From contig NZ_CP015820.1 of NCBI RefSeq assembly GCF_002007485.1, positions 248,001 to 312,000 of the forward strand: a stretch of DNA of 64,000 bases. Reading direction: 5' to 3'. Below the pieces are notes generated by a model that did not search any database, was not told where the DNA came from, and saw only the letters and a program-made list of their open reading frames with translations. A program made the position numbers and the translations under genes. Origin of the DNA: Ditibartonella apihabitans. GTDB taxonomy: Bacteria; Pseudomonadota; Alphaproteobacteria; Rhizobiales; Rhizobiaceae. Positions 11,052 to 21,398 of this stretch are shown in pieces (position 1 is the stretch's first letter; each line of letters opens with the position of its first letter).

Positions 11052-12356
11052 TTAAACCCTTACCGGTTTCGACACACGTTCTTCATTGCCAAAGAACTGC
11101 AAATAACGGCGAATTTCACTCGGCTCACCAATGGCTTTTTCAGGATTATCCGAAAGTTTGACAGCCGGTCGACCATTCGCATGGGTAACCTTGCAAACAA
11201 GCGAAATTGCATCAAGTTCCTTGATGTCATCGGGAGCACAACCGGCAAAATCATTGGTCAGATTGGTTCCCCAGCCGAAGCTCATGCGAACGCGCCCTTG
11301 AAAATGTTTGTAGGTTTCTTCGATTGTATCGACATCCAATGCATCGGAAAAAACAATAAGTTTTTCACGCGGGTCTTTGCCGTGGTCTTTCCACCACTTG
11401 ATAATGCGCTCACCCCCCTCGATTGGCGGTGCACTATCCGGACGGAAGCCGGTCCAGTCTGCCACCCATTGAGGCGCATTGCGTAAGAACGCCGCTGTGC
11501 CGAAAGCGTCAGGCAGTGCAACCAGAAGATTGCCGCCATAATAACGGTTCCAATCCTGCATAACCCGATAAGGAGCTGTGCGCAATTCCTCATCATTATT
11601 GGCAAGGGCTGCAACAACCATCGGCAATTCATGGGCATTGGTGCCGATTGCTTCCAAATCATTGTTCATGGCCAGAAGCACATTGGAAGTACCGGTAAAT
11701 GAACGTCCGATTCCTTCTTTCAAAGCTTCGACACACCAGCGTTGCCATAAAAACGAATGGCGGCGGCGCGTACCAAAATCGGATATACGAATATCAGGAT
11801 ATTTTTTTAACCGCTCGACCTTGCTCCACATTTTGGCTTTTGCCCGCGCATAGAGAATGTCGAGTTCAAATCGTCCGAGATTGCGCATGGCTGCACGCGA
11901 ACGCAATTCATTGATGATCGAAAGCGCAGGTATTTCCCACATTGTGGTGTGGGTCCACGGCCCCTCGAAATTCAAAATATATTGCCCGTCTTTACGTGTC
12001 AGCTCGTATTCAGGCAATTGGAAACCTTGAAGCCAATGGAGAAAATCGGGTGTGAAAATCTGTTTGCGACCATAAAATGTATTACCGGCAAGCCAGATCA
12101 TTTCCTTTTTGGTAAATTTCAAAGTGCGGGCATGGTCAAGCTGCGCCCGCAATTCTCCCTCATCAATTTCATCGGCAAGCCGCACCGTTTTTGTCCGGTT
12201 GATCAGTGAAAAAGTAACATCGACATCCGAATAAAGTCCCCAAATCATTTGCAACATCAGGAACTTATAGAAATCGGTATCAAGCAGTGATCTTATAATT
12301 GGATCAAGCTTCCAGGTGTGATTATATACACGTTCTGCGATATCAGTTTGCGCCAT
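11052..12356 (-). CDS. pncB: Nicotinate phosphoribosyltransferase
   Basis: About 434 residues. It converts nicotinate and PRPP to nicotinate mononucleotide in the Preiss-Handler NAD salvage route. Family landmarks: [16 protein letters not shown] at the N-terminus, [19 protein letters not shown], and NAHELPMV near residue 240 containing the His that is autophosphorylated in the Salmonella enzyme. The frame continues upstream to 12389, but the ATG at 12356 ([15 protein letters not shown]) matches usual PncB starts and has a GAAAG upstream. It is transcribed in the same direction as ndvB, 118 bp downstream of the ndvB stop. Confidence 0.95.
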   Translation of the reverse strand: MAQTDIAERVYNHTWKLDPIIRSLLDTDFYKFLMLQMIWGLYSDVDVTFSLINRTKTVRLADEIDEGELRAQLDHARTLKFTKKEMIWLAGNTFYGRKQIFTPDFLHWLQGFQLPEYELTRKDGQYILNFEGPWTHTTMWEIPALSIINELRSRAAMRNLGRFELDILYARAKAKMWSKVERLKKYPDIRISDFGTRRRHSFLWQRWCVEALKEGIGRSFTGTSNVLLAMNNDLEAIGTNAHELPMVVAALANNDEELRTAPYRVMQDWNRYYGGNLLVALPDAFGTAAFLRNAPQWVADWTGFRPDSAPPIEGGERIIKWWKDHGKDPREKLIVFSDALDVDTIEETYKHFQGRVRMSFGWGTNLTNDFAGCAPDDIKELDAISLVCKVTHANGRPAVKLSDNPEKAIGEPSEIRRYLQFFGNEERVSKPVRV

Positions 12357-12443
12357 AGCACTTTCAATCTGTTTGTTGCCTCTACCCAATGGGAAGAACG
12401 TTACCTTGATAAAAGAACAAAAGGAAGTAAAGCCTTCGCGAGG

Positions 12444-12475
12444 AACTTCAAGGAGTTTTTAAACCCCTTGAAGTT
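12444..12475. repeat. Long inverted repeat at the ndvB stop codon
   Basis: AACTTCAAGG (12444-12453) and CCTTGAAGTT (12466-12475) pair perfectly over 10 bp, and the inner GTTT/AAAC can add to the stem. The structure overlaps the ndvB stop codon by 2 bp. No T tract follows on the minus strand, so it is more likely an mRNA 3'-end or attenuating structure between ndvB and pncB than a classical terminator. Confidence 0.5.
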
Positions 12476-15400
12476 ATTTATCGATCGTCAGATTAATTTC
12501 ATGATGTCCTGTCTTTTTCAGACCGATGCCGTTTTCAGGTTTGTCGACCTTCTTGTCATCAACTGTCAAGCCAAGATTTTTACCGCGATTAACTTTGATA
12601 ACATAGATTGCGCCGTCAAATTTTACGGTTGCTTCGTAACCCGGCCAATCTTTTGGCAGACATGGTTTGAGATAAAGTTTGGAACCATTGCGGTTGATGC
12701 CCAGAATAGATTCTGTAGCAGCACGATAGAACCAACCGGCAGAACCTGTATACCATGTCCAGCCGCCTTGGCCACGCCGTGGTTCGACCGAATATATATC
12801 GGCAGAAATCACATAAGGTTCGACGCGATAGATGTGAGGTTTTTTCCCGTGCGAAATCGGGTTGATCATCGAAAAGACCTGATAGGCCTTGTCTTTGTCT
12901 CCGAGTTTGGCAAGTGCCAGAATGCTCCAGATTGCACCATGGGTATATTGACCACCATTTTCGCGAATGCCAGCCGGATAACCCTTGATATACCCCGGTT
13001 CAAGTTCGGTCTTGTCAAAGGGAGGCCAGAACAGACGGATGAGCTCACCTTTCTCGTCAAGCAAGTGCTCAAGCATGGACTGCATGGCCTGTTTTTGATG
13101 TTCTTCCGTTCCCATGCCGGAAATAACACTCCACGATTGGGCGATCGTATCAATCTGGCATTCGTCGTTGGTGTGTGAACCCAAAGGTTCACCATTATCG
13201 AAATAACCACGACGGTACCATTCTCCGTCCCATCCGCTCACCTCAAGCGCTTTGGTGAGCTTCTCCAGATGATGCGTCCATTTTTTGACGCGTTTTTCAT
13301 CCTTGCGTTCTTCGGCAATCGGAATGAAAGCTTGTAAAGCTGTGCCAAGGAACCAGCCGAGCCAGATGCTTTCGCCTTTCCCTTCAATGCCCACAAGATT
13401 CATTCCGTCATTCCAGTCGCCGCCCAGCATTAACGGTAGGCCGTGTTTGCCGGTGCGTTTGATTGCAAGATCAAGGGCGAGTGCGCAATGCTCGTAGAGT
13501 GTGGCAGTTTTTGGCGAAATGGCTGGCTGGAAATAGCTGTCATGTTGGCCTTCCTTGAGTTTGTCGCCTTCAATAAAGGCAATATCTGTATCAAGAAACT
13601 CACGATCGCCCGTGGTATTGACATAAAGCGCAGCACCATAGCCGAGCCAGGCCACATCATCGGAAATCAATGTTCTGACACCGGCGCCGCTATCGGGCAG
13701 CCACCAGTGTTGCACATCACCTTCAGGAAACTGGCGTGATGCGGCATTGATAACCTGTTCACGGGCAAGTTCCGGCTTGAGCAGCAAGAGTGACAATGTG
13801 TCCTGCAACTGGTCACGGAAACCGAATGCTCCGCTTGCCTGATAAAATGCGGCTCTTGCCATGATGCGGCAGGCATAGGTTTGATAGGGAAGCCAGTTAT
13901 TGACCATGAGATCGAATGAACGGTCGTTTGTTTTGACCTGTAGGCCGGAAACAAAATCTGTCCATTGTTTTTTCTCTTTTTCAAGAACAGAGGTAAATGT
14001 TTCTTTCCGGACGCTATCAAGGAGCTTTTCTGCTTCCAGACGATTTTTGGCATTACCGAGATAGAAGATAATCTCTTTCTTTTCACCGGCTTTCAATTCG
14101 ATGTCAAAAGCAAGTGCGGAGCACGGATCACGTCCGGCTTCAACCGTGTTCGACAGCGGCTCGCCTTGACGGATCGCTTGCGGATGTTTGACAGTTCCGA
14201 TCGAGCCGATGAACTCCGTTCTGTCGGCCGTATAGCTTGAAGGCGTGCTGCTTGCCGCAATGAAGCTTACTTCTTCGGACTTCTCCGTATGATAAGGATT
14301 GCGAACAAAAAGCGCACCGCGTTTTTCGTCATAATCGGGAATGATGAAGGGAGCAGCTTTTGCCCTGACTGTGCCCAATACCCATTCGACATAATCGTAA
14401 AGTCTCAGGCTTCTCGGGCTCTTGTCTTCGTTTTTGATGACAAGACGCGATAGCCTTATCGGGCGTTTATTATCGACAGTGTGGGTCAATTCCAGACTTA
14501 TCGTTCCGTGTTTCGATGTGAATGTCGAATAGCCAAGGCCGTGGCGCGCTTCATAGAGTGCGCTATCATCACATTCGACAACCGAAACCGGCGAGAAACG
14601 TTTTAACGAGTGACGGTCGACAATGTAGAGAGCTTCGCCCGGACGGTTGACAACAGGATCGTTCGCCCATGGTGTCAATTGATAATCGCGGCTATTGCCC
14701 GACCAGGTAAAACTCGACCCTTCTGCCGAAACGTGGAAACCGAAATGCTCGTTGGAAATAACGTTAATCCATGGATTTGGCGTTGCATTTCTTCCTGAAA
14801 GACGAATGACATAGCTGTTGTCCTTGTCGAAGCCGCCATAGCCGTTCCAATAGGCAAGGTCTTTGCCATCCGGAAGCGGGCAGGATTTATGCTGGTCGCC
14901 GATGATACCGATTGATGTAAATTGGCCCTGTTCAAGCGGCATAACAATCTCTTCGTGTTTGCCGCTTTTTCGTTGCGCAGCTTTGCCATTGTTATGCGTC
15001 TTGGCAGATTGAGCAGTTTCCTCATCTTTATTGCGATGGGAAAGGTCGGAATCGATATTTTCCATGCGCTGCATCTGTTCGGACAAGGAGCCATTCTGGG
15101 CTTGTAAAACAATGCGGGCACTGGCAAGCAAAGTCTTGAAACTCTGCTCGTTCATCTGGTCACGGCGGACAGTGAAAATATGCTGGCGTCCGTCTGCTTC
15201 GGCGGTGCGGTTGCGATAACCTTCGCACATCCATTCAATGGCGCGCTGGGTATCTTGCGCATAAGAAAAAGCCCGTTCGTTCAAAATGACAATATCGACA
15301 GTCAATCCGCGCATCCGCCAATATTCATGCGCTTTCAAAAGTCCGCGCAAGACTTCGAGATCGGCTTCATTATCAAGCCTGAGCAGGAAGATCGGAAAAT

Positions 15401-18400
15401 CGCCGGATATTGACATCGGCCACAAATCGGATTGTTTGCCAAGGTTTTCAGCGAGCGCCTCCGAAGGCAAACGCCACGTGCGATCCGGATAAATAAGGGA
15501 AGTCGCGTATTTCTGGTAAACGACGGATTCCTTTGGCTTGATACCAAGCTGGTAAAGCGACACTTGCGAACGGGTCCAGGCAAGCGAGAATTCGCGCTGG
15601 AATACATTCGGTTGACGGTAATATTCAACTTGGGATGCAAGCTTTTCTTTCGAATTTGCTGCAAATGTCCAGAAGATAAGTGCGGCTTTTTTATGTGCTG
15701 GAACCCGAACACGACATCTTATTGCTGCAATTGGATCAAGCACACAACCCTCTGTTCCGGTGAGAGTGGCACCACGGTCGAAAGCGGCAGGACGACGGAT
15801 AGAGCGCCCGCGGCCGATGAAAACACGCCTGTCGGTCTCGGCTTCCGCATCACGAACAGAACCGGATGTATCGGTGACAAAATGGGCAACATGGATTTCC
15901 GGATCTTTCGGGTCGCGTTTACGCCTTTTGGCATAAATTGTTCCGCCTTGATCGGCAATTTCCGTTTCCACAAACATGCGTGCGAAGACCGTATGGGCCG
16001 CATCTGTCTCGGGCGTTGTCAATACCAGTTCGGCATAGGACGTAATTTCAAGAATGCGATCTTTGGAAGTAGTGTTGATAAGCTCGATACGTCGACCTTC
16101 ACCATCACCTTCGGATGCAACAATACATTCCACAGTCGATTTTATACCATCGACCGTTTTTGTATATTCGGCCTTTTCGTCGGTGAAAACCGCTGAAGCT
16201 TCTTCATCGGCAACGCGCGTTGGTTCACCCGTTGCCGACCACCAGCGGCCGGAAGCAGGGTCACGCAAAAAGATGAAAGTGCCTTGCTGGTCTTCGGCTG
16301 CATCGGGCATGAAACGGGTAACAGCAATATTGTTCCAGCGGCTATAGCCGGAACCTTTGCCGGTCAACATGACCGAATAATTGCCATTTGACAAAAGCAC
16401 TGTCGAACGTGGTTTGGTGAGCGGGGCTTTGATAACGCGAACCGGTGCGTCTTCAAAACCGCCAGCATCACTGCGCATCGGATTAGCCGTTTTTGCATGA
16501 ACCATAGGAATTTCACGCGGCGCTTTTTCCTGTAACAGAAGCTGTGCCGCTTCGATCACCGGATCGCTATGGAAACGGTTTCTCATGCGGCCATCGAAAA
16601 TAACATTGTCAATTGCGAGAATAGACATGCCGTGGTGGTGCGCATAATAATTCTTGACGACGGCATATTTTTCGCCTTCACGCACACGCGCCGGTGTGAA
16701 ATCAACCGAGTCATGGAAACCGTATTCGCCGAGCGCACCGAGCTTGCGCAAACGTGCAAGATTGGCGACTGCTTCTGTCGGCATATATTGGGAAGCGAGA
16801 ATGCTTGCATAAGGCGCAATAACAGCATTGCGCGAAAGGCCACGTTGAAGACCGAGACTGGGAACACCAAAGTTGGAATATTGGTAGTTCATCTGTTGAT
16901 CACGGGCATTAAACGCTGCTTCCGAAATGCCCCATGGCAACCCGCGTTCATTGGCATATTGGATTTGTCTACGAACAACAAGCCGGTTTGTCTGGTCAAG
17001 GAGCGATCCCAGAGGCTCGCGCATGACAAGCGGTGGCATTAAATATTCGAACATAGAACCCGACCAGGAAAGCAGAGCACCTTTCCAGCCGACCGGTACC
17101 AGCATACGACCAAGGCGGAACCAATGTTCAACCTTGACATCGCCTTTGGCAATGGCAAAGAGGCTCGAAAGACGGGCTTCCGAAGCAAGCAGATCGTAGC
17201 AACTTTCATCAAGCTCGTTTTCCTGAACACGATAGCCGATGGACATGAGACGACGTTCCTTTCGTTCAAGGAAATCGAATTTCATATCAAAGGCAAACTG
17301 CCGTGCTCTTGCAGAAAGATCACTTAAAGTCTTGCGTAAAGCCTCCGTATCATGATCGGCGGTCGCGTCATGAGTGTGAGCTTCGCATGTCTCGATCAAA
17401 CATTCGGCCCATGAAACAGCATGACGGGATTCATCGCTTCCGATTTCACCATCAAGCTCGCTCGTGAGACGGCCTATATCGTTTGCCGCAATTGTGAGAT
17501 TTGCCGTGCGGAATGTTGCCGTTTCCGGTTCATCCATAATCGAGCGGACAGCCCTGCGGAAATTGGCCATGCGTTCATCAATTCGTCTGCGAAGCGGGCG
17601 CAGGATGCGACGGTCATCGGGGATGAGGTTTAATGTTTCCTGCAAAATGTCATTAACATCAAGGAGGCCTGCAAGATCACCTTGTAGGAATACGGATGGT
17701 GCTTCAGACCATTCTCTCAAGGCTGCAGCCAGTGTTACAAGATGGCCGGCAAGATTGCCCGAGTCGACAGTCGAGACATAGCTTGGTACAAGGGGCCGCA
17801 AAGTATCGGTTTCATACCAGTTGAAGAAATGCCCGCGGAATCTTTCCATTTTATCCATTGTATCGAGTGTGCGTTCGATACGCTGGATAGCATCATCGAA
17901 ACTGACCCAGCCGAAATCACGAGCAGCGACTGTCGAGAGCAAATAGACGCCGATATTGGTTGGCGAGGTTCTGCGCGCCAGAACCGGTACCGGATCTTCC
18001 TGAAAATTGTCGGGGGGAAGAAAATTGTTATCGGCATTGGCGAATGTTTCGTAATAATGCCAGGTGCGGCGCGCAATACGCCGAAGTTCGTTTTTATCGG
18101 CTGGCCGGATTTCAAGCGAATCCTGAAAGGCAGCCGAACGGCTTACGATCCATGCAATAAGCGGTGAAAAGAACCACGCAAGACCAAAGGGCAGGGCTAC
18201 AAAGACAGCAGAATTATGAAGTGCTGCCGGAAGTGCAATGGAAATCACGCCAATCAATGTCGCCGGCCACATGGTGGTGACATAATAGGAGAGCGTGTTG
18301 GGCGAAGAACGCGTTGCTGCCGATGTTTTCCATTCGAGCAAATGTTTATGTGAAACAAACATGCGATAGAGCGTACGGATAATCGCATCAACCATATAAA

Positions 18401-21068
18401 ATGCCGAATAGGCAAGGAAGGTCGTGCGCAGTGCAACATCTGCTGTGCTGGTTGCAATATTTGTCAACACCGATTGGAAGTGGCCACGTAACGAATTGTC
18501 CATACTCGTTGGCATAATGTTGCGCAGAACACCAAGTGTGGGGGCAATAAACATGCCCAAAAGCAGGAATAATTGCCAGAAAACAGCCGTATGAAGCGGC
18601 AAAACACACCAACCTACAAGCGAGGCAATAATCCACATGAGCGGTGTCAGAGAACGCCGCAAATTATCCTGCATTTTCCAGCGGGTAATGAGGTTGATAT
18701 TGTGACGGGTGAAGAGATAGGGCAGTAATTGCCAATCACCGCGGATCCAGCGATGGTGACGGGCAACATCAACATTATAAGCCGTAGGATAATCTTCAAC
18801 CACCTCGACATCGCTCACAAAGCCGACGCGTGCATAACCACCTTCAAGAAGATCGTGGCTCAAAACGCTGTTTTCGCGCACTTTGTCAGCAAGCGCTATT
18901 TCGAATGCATCAATGTCATAAAGGCCTTTACCGGTATAGGTGCCTTCGCCCAAAAGATCCTGATAGGTATCGGAGACGGCAAAAACATAAGGGTCTATGC
19001 CGCGATTGACGGAAAAGACACGCTGCAGGAATGAAGCATCATCACCGGTGGTAAGCGAGGGTGTCACGCGCGGCTGAAGAATGCCATAACCACTTTTGAC
19101 AGTATGTGTTTTCGGGTCAATGACCGGACGGTTCAATGGATGATTGAGCTTTCCGACAAGGCGGGTGACTGCCTCGGTGGTGAGCTTGGTGTCGGAATCA
19201 AGTGTCATGACAAAGCGGCAATCCATTGGCAGACGTGGGTCTGTCGGGAAGAAACTGGTGTCGCGGTCACCGCGCAAAAGCAGATTCAACTCGTGCAGCT
19301 TGCCGCGTTTACGCTCCCAGCCCATATAGCAATCTTCGCCGGGATTGTACAAACGGTGGCGGTGTAAAATGAAAAAGAGTGGCTGCCCGTCACCGCGATA
19401 ATAACGGTTGAGATCGGCAATACCATTTTGTGCATATTCGAGGAGATCGCGATCGTCGGCTGTTTCTTCCTTTTTCGAGTCGGCCCAGTCTGTCACCAAT
19501 GCGAAATAAATTGCCCCTTGCGGGTTTGAAAGATAGTGAACTTCGAGATTTCTTATCTGCTCGTCAATAGAATCGCGCGAGGTTATCATTGTCGGAACAA
19601 CGACGAGCGTTTTGGCTTCTTCCGGAATGCCGTCTTTATATTCATATCCGATCAATCGCCGTGGTTCGACAGTCCAGGCAACAAGAGTATTGAAGAGCGC
19701 AAAAGCGGTATCCATTGTCGGGAAAAGCGCAAGTGCCGTGAAAGTGAGCGACAATGCATGGCTCAAGCCGGTTTCCCTCAGCAATGCATAAACTGCAATG
19801 AGAATGAGAATGGTGAGAACCGAAACCGGAATGGCAATGCTGAAAATTTTCATCGCGCGGAAGGCACGCATGAAACGGGTCGAGAACGGGCAATCATAAT
19901 TGCAAGCCTGTTCGAATGCTTCTCGTCCCGGCCCCACAAGATACCATGCAACCGATGCTCCAGTCGCGACACCGTCTTTCTTTGCATTCTCCACCATGTC
20001 GAGTGCTTTTTTCGTCACCTCGAGTTCGCTTAATGGCGAACGACGGGCAATTTTTTCGATGATGACGCGATAGGTATTGCGCGATGGAAAGTCGATTTCT
20101 CCGAAATCGCTGTTTTCACGCAACATGAAATCGACATGGCTGACCGTTTCGAACCAATATGTCCAATCAACGTCATCAATCGCTTTCAGGGCACGGATGA
20201 TATTGCCCATGGTTACACCGCCGGTTGATTGGCGCGAATGTTCTTCGGCAGTTGCCGATTCAGGGTCGCTGCCATGACGATGTAACTGCTCTTCAAGCCA
20301 GTTTAATGCAGTCGTTGAATCAACAGAAGCGCCACGCAAACGATAAAGAAGATGGGCGGCAAAAGTCGGGTCGGCAACAAGCGCTTGGTAAGTTGAAAAA
20401 ATGTTCTGAAGTGCATTGTCATTTTCAGCCAGAGCCATTTGGTCAGCGGCCTGGTTTGCAAATCGCCGCATCCGTCGGGCTTTTTCAATGCGCATGGAAA
20501 GTCGCCGCGCATTTTCAATGAGAACCATACGGACAGCCGACGGCAAAGCCCATAATTCGCCAATCTGGAAATCGGCAACCTGTTGGTAACCATTGACCAT
20601 GGCCGTTAAAGTTTTAAGCGAAAAACTGCTGTCGGTATGGGCGACATAAAGCCAAGCCAGTGCGAAAATTCTTGGCAGTTCATTTTCGCCTTTATAAGGG
20701 GGAAGCTGTTTGACGAATGCACGCGGAAAATCACGCCGCGCCTGCTGGATGGTCTTATCAATCGTATAATGGTTGTCGAGCAGCCATTGTGCTGCCGGTG
20801 TGATGGCCTCGTTATTGCGAGCTGCGGCATCGGTCGAGCGGAAGGTGTGAAGAATGAGCTTGGAATTTTCGGTGAGCCGTTCTCTGAAATCGAATGGCGT
20901 ATATTCCGGCAAAACAATTTTTTTGCCCTCGGCCATTTCATGGGCCAGTTGCTGTAGCTCGTCTTCCGACTTGAATGTCGAACGGATTGGAAAAGCTGTA
21001 TCAGGAAGGTAGCGTACTTCCGTTTGCTGAGAAAGAAGCCATTTGATTGATGATGCAGTTTCCGCCAT
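12474..21068 (-). CDS. ndvB: Cyclic beta-1,2-glucan synthase (NdvB/ChvB/Cgs)
   Basis: A giant inner-membrane enzyme of about 2864 residues, the full length for the family. It initiates, elongates and cyclises osmoregulated periplasmic beta-1,2-glucans from UDP-glucose. Membrane helices lie near 410-470 and about 800-960. The GT84 glycosyltransferase between them shows LDSDTKLTTEAV near 624 and HHRWIRGDWQL near 773. Glycoamylase-like and beta-sandwich regions follow, then a C-terminal GH94 phosphorylase-like module with GGDWNDGMN near 2549, which sets ring size in Brucella Cgs. ATG at 21068 (MAETASSIKWLL) is preferred over GTG at 21098 and has an AAGGA upstream. The exporter gene ndvA is not in the window. 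Confidence 0.97.
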   Translation of the reverse strand: MAETASSIKWLLSQQTEVRYLPDTAFPIRSTFKSEDELQQLAHEMAEGKKIVLPEYTPFDFRERLTENSKLILHTFRSTDAAARNNEAITPAAQWLLDNHYTIDKTIQQARRDFPRAFVKQLPPYKGENELPRIFALAWLYVAHTDSSFSLKTLTAMVNGYQQVADFQIGELWALPSAVRMVLIENARRLSMRIEKARRMRRFANQAADQMALAENDNALQNIFSTYQALVADPTFAAHLLYRLRGASVDSTTALNWLEEQLHRHGSDPESATAEEHSRQSTGGVTMGNIIRALKAIDDVDWTYWFETVSHVDFMLRENSDFGEIDFPSRNTYRVIIEKIARRSPLSELEVTKKALDMVENAKKDGVATGASVAWYLVGPGREAFEQACNYDCPFSTRFMRAFRAMKIFSIAIPVSVLTILILIAVYALLRETGLSHALSLTFTALALFPTMDTAFALFNTLVAWTVEPRRLIGYEYKDGIPEEAKTLVVVPTMITSRDSIDEQIRNLEVHYLSNPQGAIYFALVTDWADSKKEETADDRDLLEYAQNGIADLNRYYRGDGQPLFFILHRHRLYNPGEDCYMGWERKRGKLHELNLLLRGDRDTSFFPTDPRLPMDCRFVMTLDSDTKLTTEAVTRLVGKLNHPLNRPVIDPKTHTVKSGYGILQPRVTPSLTTGDDASFLQRVFSVNRGIDPYVFAVSDTYQDLLGEGTYTGKGLYDIDAFEIALADKVRENSVLSHDLLEGGYARVGFVSDVEVVEDYPTAYNVDVARHHRWIRGDWQLLPYLFTRHNINLITRWKMQDNLRRSLTPLMWIIASLVGWCVLPLHTAVFWQLFLLLGMFIAPTLGVLRNIMPTSMDNSLRGHFQSVLTNIATSTADVALRTTFLAYSAFYMVDAIIRTLYRMFVSHKHLLEWKTSAATRSSPNTLSYYVTTMWPATLIGVISIALPAALHNSAVFVALPFGLAWFFSPLIAWIVSRSAAFQDSLEIRPADKNELRRIARRTWHYYETFANADNNFLPPDNFQEDPVPVLARRTSPTNIGVYLLSTVAARDFGWVSFDDAIQRIERTLDTMDKMERFRGHFFNWYETDTLRPLVPSYVSTVDSGNLAGHLVTLAAALREWSEAPSVFLQGDLAGLLDVNDILQETLNLIPDDRRILRPLRRRIDERMANFRRAVRSIMDEPETATFRTANLTIAANDIGRLTSELDGEIGSDESRHAVSWAECLIETCEAHTHDATADHDTEALRKTLSDLSARARQFAFDMKFDFLERKERRLMSIGYRVQENELDESCYDLLASEARLSSLFAIAKGDVKVEHWFRLGRMLVPVGWKGALLSWSGSMFEYLMPPLVMREPLGSLLDQTNRLVVRRQIQYANERGLPWGISEAAFNARDQQMNYQYSNFGVPSLGLQRGLSRNAVIAPYASILASQYMPTEAVANLARLRKLGALGEYGFHDSVDFTPARVREGEKYAVVKNYYAHHHGMSILAIDNVIFDGRMRNRFHSDPVIEAAQLLLQEKAPREIPMVHAKTANPMRSDAGGFEDAPVRVIKAPLTKPRSTVLLSNGNYSVMLTGKGSGYSRWNNIAVTRFMPDAAEDQQGTFIFLRDPASGRWWSATGEPTRVADEEASAVFTDEKAEYTKTVDGIKSTVECIVASEGDGEGRRIELINTTSKDRILEITSYAELVLTTPETDAAHTVFARMFVETEIADQGGTIYAKRRKRDPKDPEIHVAHFVTDTSGSVRDAEAETDRRVFIGRGRSIRRPAAFDRGATLTGTEGCVLDPIAAIRCRVRVPAHKKAALIFWTFAANSKEKLASQVEYYRQPNVFQREFSLAWTRSQVSLYQLGIKPKESVVYQKYATSLIYPDRTWRLPSEALAENLGKQSDLWPMSISGDFPIFLLRLDNEADLEVLRGLLKAHEYWRMRGLTVDIVILNERAFSYAQDTQRAIEWMCEGYRNRTAEADGRQHIFTVRRDQMNEQSFKTLLASARIVLQAQNGSLSEQMQRMENIDSDLSHRNKDEETAQSAKTHNNGKAAQRKSGKHEEIVMPLEQGQFTSIGIIGDQHKSCPLPDGKDLAYWNGYGGFDKDNSYVIRLSGRNATPNPWINVISNEHFGFHVSAEGSSFTWSGNSRDYQLTPWANDPVVNRPGEALYIVDRHSLKRFSPVSVVECDDSALYEARHGLGYSTFTSKHGTISLELTHTVDNKRPIRLSRLVIKNEDKSPRSLRLYDYVEWVLGTVRAKAAPFIIPDYDEKRGALFVRNPYHTEKSEEVSFIAASSTPSSYTADRTEFIGSIGTVKHPQAIRQGEPLSNTVEAGRDPCSALAFDIELKAGEKKEIIFYLGNAKNRLEAEKLLDSVRKETFTSVLEKEKKQWTDFVSGLQVKTNDRSFDLMVNNWLPYQTYACRIMARAAFYQASGAFGFRDQLQDTLSLLLLKPELAREQVINAASRQFPEGDVQHWWLPDSGAGVRTLISDDVAWLGYGAALYVNTTGDREFLDTDIAFIEGDKLKEGQHDSYFQPAISPKTATLYEHCALALDLAIKRTGKHGLPLMLGGDWNDGMNLVGIEGKGESIWLGWFLGTALQAFIPIAEERKDEKRVKKWTHHLEKLTKALEVSGWDGEWYRRGYFDNGEPLGSHTNDECQIDTIAQSWSVISGMGTEEHQKQAMQSMLEHLLDEKGELIRLFWPPFDKTELEPGYIKGYPAGIRENGGQYTHGAIWSILALAKLGDKDKAYQVFSMINPISHGKKPHIYRVEPYVISADIYSVEPRRGQGGWTWYTGSAGWFYRAATESILGINRNGSKLYLKPCLPKDWPGYEATVKFDGAIYVIKVNRGKNLGLTVDDKKVDKPENGIGLKKTGHHEINLTIDK

Positions 21069-21398
21069 ATTATTTGATCCTTGCTTTAAAAAGCTCACGC
21101 GACAGAATTTAGCCTGTTTTTTTACCGATAAACTATATCTTTTTTATTAAGCCCAATTTTCAATTTTTTTGGTAAACGCCAAACACTTTATATTACATGC
21201 CGATAAAAATAGGACATAGTGTTAAAAATTGAATTAAATTGCGCTGCTACGGGGGAAAAATCAGCAAGCCAAGGCATTTGTTTAATAAAACGCTTCCCCG
21301 CCATATCTGTGAGCCAGCTATAAAGTTCAAGAATTTATTTATAAAGCAATTAATAAAAGCCCCGTTAGAGAAAACGAGGCTTTAAAATCCGGATAGAT
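21069..21398. other. 330-bp intergenic region, ndvB promoter side
   Basis: AT-rich, with T tracts and no gene. It must carry the ndvB promoter, which I cannot place confidently, and the maeB terminator at its right end. Confidence 0.5.
21352..21384 (-). terminator. Rho-independent terminator of maeB
   Basis: On the minus strand AAAGCCTCGTT and AACGGGGCTTT pair with one mismatch around a short loop, then TTTATTAA follows. Confidence 0.75.

Noticed and set aside
12318-13178. 286-codon plus-strand frame antisense to ndvB, and similar long antisense frames (e.g. 15432-16196)
   Set aside because: Shadows of a long, strongly coding gene; the ndvB frame has clear family motifs throughout.
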